Assembly (NCBI GenBank): GCA_036394575.1
Contig: DASWEY010000018.1
Location: 1-64,000, forward strand
From: UKL13-2 sp036394575
Lineage (GTDB): Bacteria; Pseudomonadota; Gammaproteobacteria; Burkholderiales; Usitatibacteraceae
DNA length: 64,000 nt
Direction: 5' to 3'
Made by a program: the position numbers and the translations under genes. A model generated the notes under the pieces. The model had not been told where the DNA came from and searched no databases. It saw only the letters and a program-made list of their open reading frames with translations. This document shows, piece by piece, positions 61,554 to 64,000 of this stretch (the first letter of the stretch is position 1; each line of letters begins with the position of its first letter).

Positions 61554-61587
61554 TTGACGCATGTCATCTGTTGACCCGCGTCATCTG
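61554..61587. repeat. Tandem 17-bp direct repeat upstream of oxlT
   Basis: TTGACGCATGTCATCTG is followed at once by TTGACCCGCGTCATCTG (three differences). It lies about 125 bases before the OxlT start and may be a paired binding site for a regulator. Confidence 0.6.
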
Positions 61588-61712
61588 CATTTTTGGCCAA
61601 TTTGTACAAGCTATGCCCACAAATAAATAGCTGAATGCGCAAAAGCGCATCGACTACCTATAAAGCGATGGCCCGCCGCGGGGACGTGCCATCTCACATG
61701 GAGAGAGAGATC

Positions 61713-62987
61713 ATGAGTGCAATTGCAACAGAAATCCCGATCCCGAGACCGGCGGTAAATCGCTGGCTGCAACTGTTTGCCGGCATCGTCTGCATGGCGA
61801 TGATCGCCAATCTGCAATATGGCTGGACCCTGTTCGTGCAGCCCATGGACGATCAGTATCACTGGGGCCGCGCCGCGATCCAGGTGGCGTTCACGATTTT
61901 TGTCCTGACCGAAACCTGGCTGGTGCCGATCGAAGGCTATCTGGTCGATAAATTCGGCCCGCGCCCGGTGGTGATGGTCGGCGGCATTCTGGTCGGCCTT
62001 GCCTGGGTGATCAACTCTTTTGCCGATTCGCTGGCGCTGCTGTACGTTGGCGCGGCCATCGGCGGTATCGGCGCCGGTGCGGTTTACGGCACCTGTGTCG
62101 GCAATGCGCTCAAATGGTTTCCAGACCGTCGCGGCCTCGCGGCCGGTTTGACGGCGGCGGGCTTCGGCATGGGTTCGGCCGTGACCATCATTCCGATCCA
62201 GGCCATCATCCAGTCGATGGGCTACCAGACCGCCTTCCTGTACTTCGGTATCGGCCAGGGCGTGGTGGTGTTCCTGGTGTCGTTCGGCCTGATGGCGCCG
62301 AAGAAAACCGACGTGCCGCAAACCGCGCAGGTGATCCAGTCCAAGCGCGATTACACCTGGGTGGAGATGATCAAGACGCCGACCTTCTGGGTGATGTACG
62401 CCATGTTCGTGATGATGGCCGCCGGCGGTCTGATGGCCACCGCGCAACTGGGCCCGATCGCGAAAGACTTCAAGATCGCCAATATCCCGGTCTCGATCCT
62501 CGGTCTGACTTTGCCGGCGCTGACCTTTGCGCTGTCGATCGACCGCGTGCTCAACGGCATTACCCGCCCGTTCTTCGGCTGGGTGTCGGACCATATCGGC
62601 CGCGAGAACACCATGTTCATCGCCTTCGGCATCGAGGCCATCGGCATCGTCATGCTGAGCGAATTCGGCCATGACCCGGTGCTGTTCGTATTGCTGACCG
62701 GGATGGTGTTCTTCGCCTGGGGCGAGATTTACAGCCTGTTCCCCTCGACCTGCGGCGACACCTATGGCTCCAAGTTTGCCGCCACCAATGCCGGCCTGCT
62801 GTATACCGCCAAGGGAACCGCATCGTTGCTGGTGCCCTTTACCAGCGTGATCACGGCAGCCACCGGCAACTGGCATGCGGTGTTCTATATCGCCGCCGGC
62901 CTGAATGCGCTGGCCGCGATCATGGCTCTGGCGGTGCTGAAGCCGATGCGGACCAAGATGACGCTGAAGCAAACGAACGGTTCGTAA
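61713..62987 (+). CDS. oxlT: Oxalate/formate antiporter-like MFS transporter
   Basis: A 424-residue MFS protein of the oxalate/formate antiporter branch. It begins VNRWLQLFAGIVCMAMIANLQYGWTLFVQPM and has EGYLVDKFGPRPVVMVGGILVG and CVGNALKWFPDRRGLAAGLTAAGFG, both typical of OxlT, plus a charged second half (LGPIAKDFKIANIPVSILGL, FGWVSDHIGRENTMFIAFG). OxlT exchanges oxalate for formate and helps generate a proton gradient in Oxalobacter. No oxc or frc genes are in the window, so oxalate use is inferred. ATG 61713 has a GGAGAGAGAG leader. A strong terminator follows. Confidence 0.85.
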   Translation: MSAIATEIPIPRPAVNRWLQLFAGIVCMAMIANLQYGWTLFVQPMDDQYHWGRAAIQVAFTIFVLTETWLVPIEGYLVDKFGPRPVVMVGGILVGLAWVINSFADSLALLYVGAAIGGIGAGAVYGTCVGNALKWFPDRRGLAAGLTAAGFGMGSAVTIIPIQAIIQSMGYQTAFLYFGIGQGVVVFLVSFGLMAPKKTDVPQTAQVIQSKRDYTWVEMIKTPTFWVMYAMFVMMAAGGLMATAQLGPIAKDFKIANIPVSILGLTLPALTFALSIDRVLNGITRPFFGWVSDHIGRENTMFIAFGIEAIGIVMLSEFGHDPVLFVLLTGMVFFAWGEIYSLFPSTCGDTYGSKFAATNAGLLYTAKGTASLLVPFTSVITAATGNWHAVFYIAAGLNALAAIMALAVLKPMRTKMTLKQTNGS

Positions 62988-63009
62988 AACCTTTCCCGTT
63001 ACAGAATCG

Positions 63010-63040
63010 AAAAATGCCGCTCGCGAGAGCGGCATTTTTT
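63010..63040 (+). terminator. Rho-independent terminator of oxlT
   Basis: A 13-bp stem (AAAAATGCCGCTC and its complement) with a GCGA loop, flanked by T-rich sequence on the plus strand. It ends 50 bases beyond the oxlT stop. Confidence 0.9.
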
Positions 63041-63121
63041 ATGGGCGGCGATTTCGGCTGAAACCCGGCAAGACATGCCTCAAGGCATAATGTCGCACCA
63101 CGCCAATCTTCTTCGCCCCCA

Positions 63122-63877
63122 ATGCCAAAACCCGTCGCCCCAGTTGACCCCAACGCCCCACTGCGCCTCTCCAAGCTGATGTCCGAACGCGGCCTCTGTT
63201 CGCGCCGCGAAGCCGATGAATACATTGAGCGTGGCTGGGTGTATGTCGACGGCGTGCGCGTCGCCGAGCTCGGCACCAAGGTGCTGCCGACGGTGCAGGT
63301 GAAACTCGACAAGCAGGCCGCGGCGCGCCAGGAGCGGCGCATCACGATTTTGATGAACAAGCCGATCGGCTATGTGTCTGGGCAAGCCGAATCCGGGCAT
63401 CAGCCGGCCAGCGTTCTGGTCACCGAAGAGCGCCACGCCAAAACCGACAAGACGCCATTCTTGCCGCAACATGCGCGCGGACTCGCCCCCGCTGGCCGCC
63501 TCGATATCGATTCCACCGGACTGCTGGTGCTGACCCAGGACGGACGCATCGCCAAGACCCTGATTGGCGAAAATTCTGGCATCGACAAGGAATACCTGGT
63601 GCGCGTCGAAGGCACGCTCTCTCCGGCCGACCTGAAGCGCCTCAACCACGGCCTCTCGCTCGACGGCGAAGCGCTGAAGCCCGCCATCGTCAAATGGCAG
63701 AACGACGATCAACTGAATTTCATTTTGCGCGAAGGCAAGAAGCGGCAGATCCGCCGCATGTGCGAAATGGTCGGGCTGAAAGTGCTGGGGCTGAAACGCA
63801 TCCGTATCGGCAAAGTGCGGCTGCACGATTTGCCGATGGGGCAGTGGCGGTTTTTAAGGACGGATGAGGAATTTTAG
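63122..63877 (+). CDS. rluF: 23S rRNA pseudouridine synthase (RluF-like)
   Basis: Converts a uridine in 23S rRNA to pseudouridine. The 251-residue protein begins with an S4 RNA-binding domain (LRLSKLMSERGLCSRREADEYIERGWVYVDG) and continues with the RluB/RluE/RluF catalytic core: NKPIGYVSG, then GRLDIDSTGLLVLTQDG, where the aspartate is the nucleophile, and LREGKKRQIRRMCEMVG. The C-terminal end matches RluF more than RluB, but the exact target base is not decidable here. A small hairpin (CTGCTCAA/TTGAGCAG) follows the stop. Confidence 0.88.
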   Translation: MPKPVAPVDPNAPLRLSKLMSERGLCSRREADEYIERGWVYVDGVRVAELGTKVLPTVQVKLDKQAAARQERRITILMNKPIGYVSGQAESGHQPASVLVTEERHAKTDKTPFLPQHARGLAPAGRLDIDSTGLLVLTQDGRIAKTLIGENSGIDKEYLVRVEGTLSPADLKRLNHGLSLDGEALKPAIVKWQNDDQLNFILREGKKRQIRRMCEMVGLKVLGLKRIRIGKVRLHDLPMGQWRFLRTDEEF

Positions 63878-63918
63878 GCTGCTCAATTATTGAGCAGTTG
63901 TACCTTGAGCAGAAAACA

Positions 63919-63986
63919 AAACTCAAGCACTGGCGCGGCTTTCAGAGCAAAAATGCTTCGAAAGCCTTGTAAAATGGCGTTCTATG
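63919..63986. repeat. Dispersed palindromic element, copy 8 (mixed arms)
   Basis: The left arm (63919-63937) is of the copy 6 type (AAACTCAAGCACTGGCGCG), and the right arm (63972-63986) is of the copy 2 type (AAATGGCGTTCTATG). The centre keeps GAGCAAAAATGCTTC. It lies after rluF, near the window end. Confidence 0.8.
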
Positions 63987-64000
63987 TTTTCAGGGAACTT

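Overview
The window looks like about 64 kb of a betaproteobacterial chromosome, most likely Burkholderiales and possibly Oxalobacteraceae. This is inferred from gene order (exbB-exbD-lpxK-Trm112-kdsB-adk), an OxlT-type transporter, burkholderial porin and GreB genes, and high-GC codon usage. No tRNA or rRNA gene, insertion sequence or prophage was recognised.

Region 1 (1-3.8 kb) is a type II-C CRISPR-Cas locus: the C-terminal 735 residues of a Neisseria-like Cas9 (the N-terminus lies before the window), cas1, cas2, and a five-repeat array whose crRNA-sense strand is the minus strand. It is visibly less GC-rich than its surroundings. Region 2 (4.0-8.0 kb) holds a TetR regulator, an alpha/beta hydrolase, a small membrane protein and an acyl-CoA ligase. 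Region 3 (8.0-23.6 kb, all minus strand) is an aryl-polyene/xanthomonadin-like pigment cluster. In transcription order it runs: acyl carrier protein; a three-part membrane/adenylation/dehydratase fusion; acyltransferase; LolA-like protein; MMPL exporter; ketosynthase; chain-length-factor-like ketosynthase; dehydratase; ketoreductase; flavin halogenase-like oxidoreductase; MipA/OmpV; polysaccharide deacetylase; cation/proton antiporter; glycosyltransferase.

Region 4 (23.8-32.0 kb) pairs two pyrophosphate enzymes, a proton-pumping pyrophosphatase and a PPi-type phosphofructokinase, with the adk/kdsB/lpxK/exbBD envelope operon. Region 5 (32.5-46.5 kb) is housekeeping: xseA, dodecin, miaA, mutL, a GGDEF-EAL protein, a Tat-type amidase, tsaE, queG, htpG with a sigma32-like promoter, and a DedA protein. 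Region 6 (46.5-64 kb) carries lipoproteins, an MddA-like methyltransferase, a porin, a TPP enzyme, TraB/GumN, greB, a FimL/PilL-like protein, an ECF sigma operon, two MFS transporters and a pseudouridine synthase.

The most unusual sequence-level feature is a family of about eight palindromic elements of roughly 65-80 bp, scattered through intergenic gaps. Their outer arms are inverted repeats of up to 22 bp, and their arm types recombine between copies. One sits inside the pigment operon and two flank a small AT-rich membrane gene. Other notable points are a 24-nt inverted site pair at the tetR promoter and inside the next gene, a 37-nt CRISPR repeat with a hairpin abutting the array, and a perfect CRP-type palindrome upstream of the FimL-like gene.
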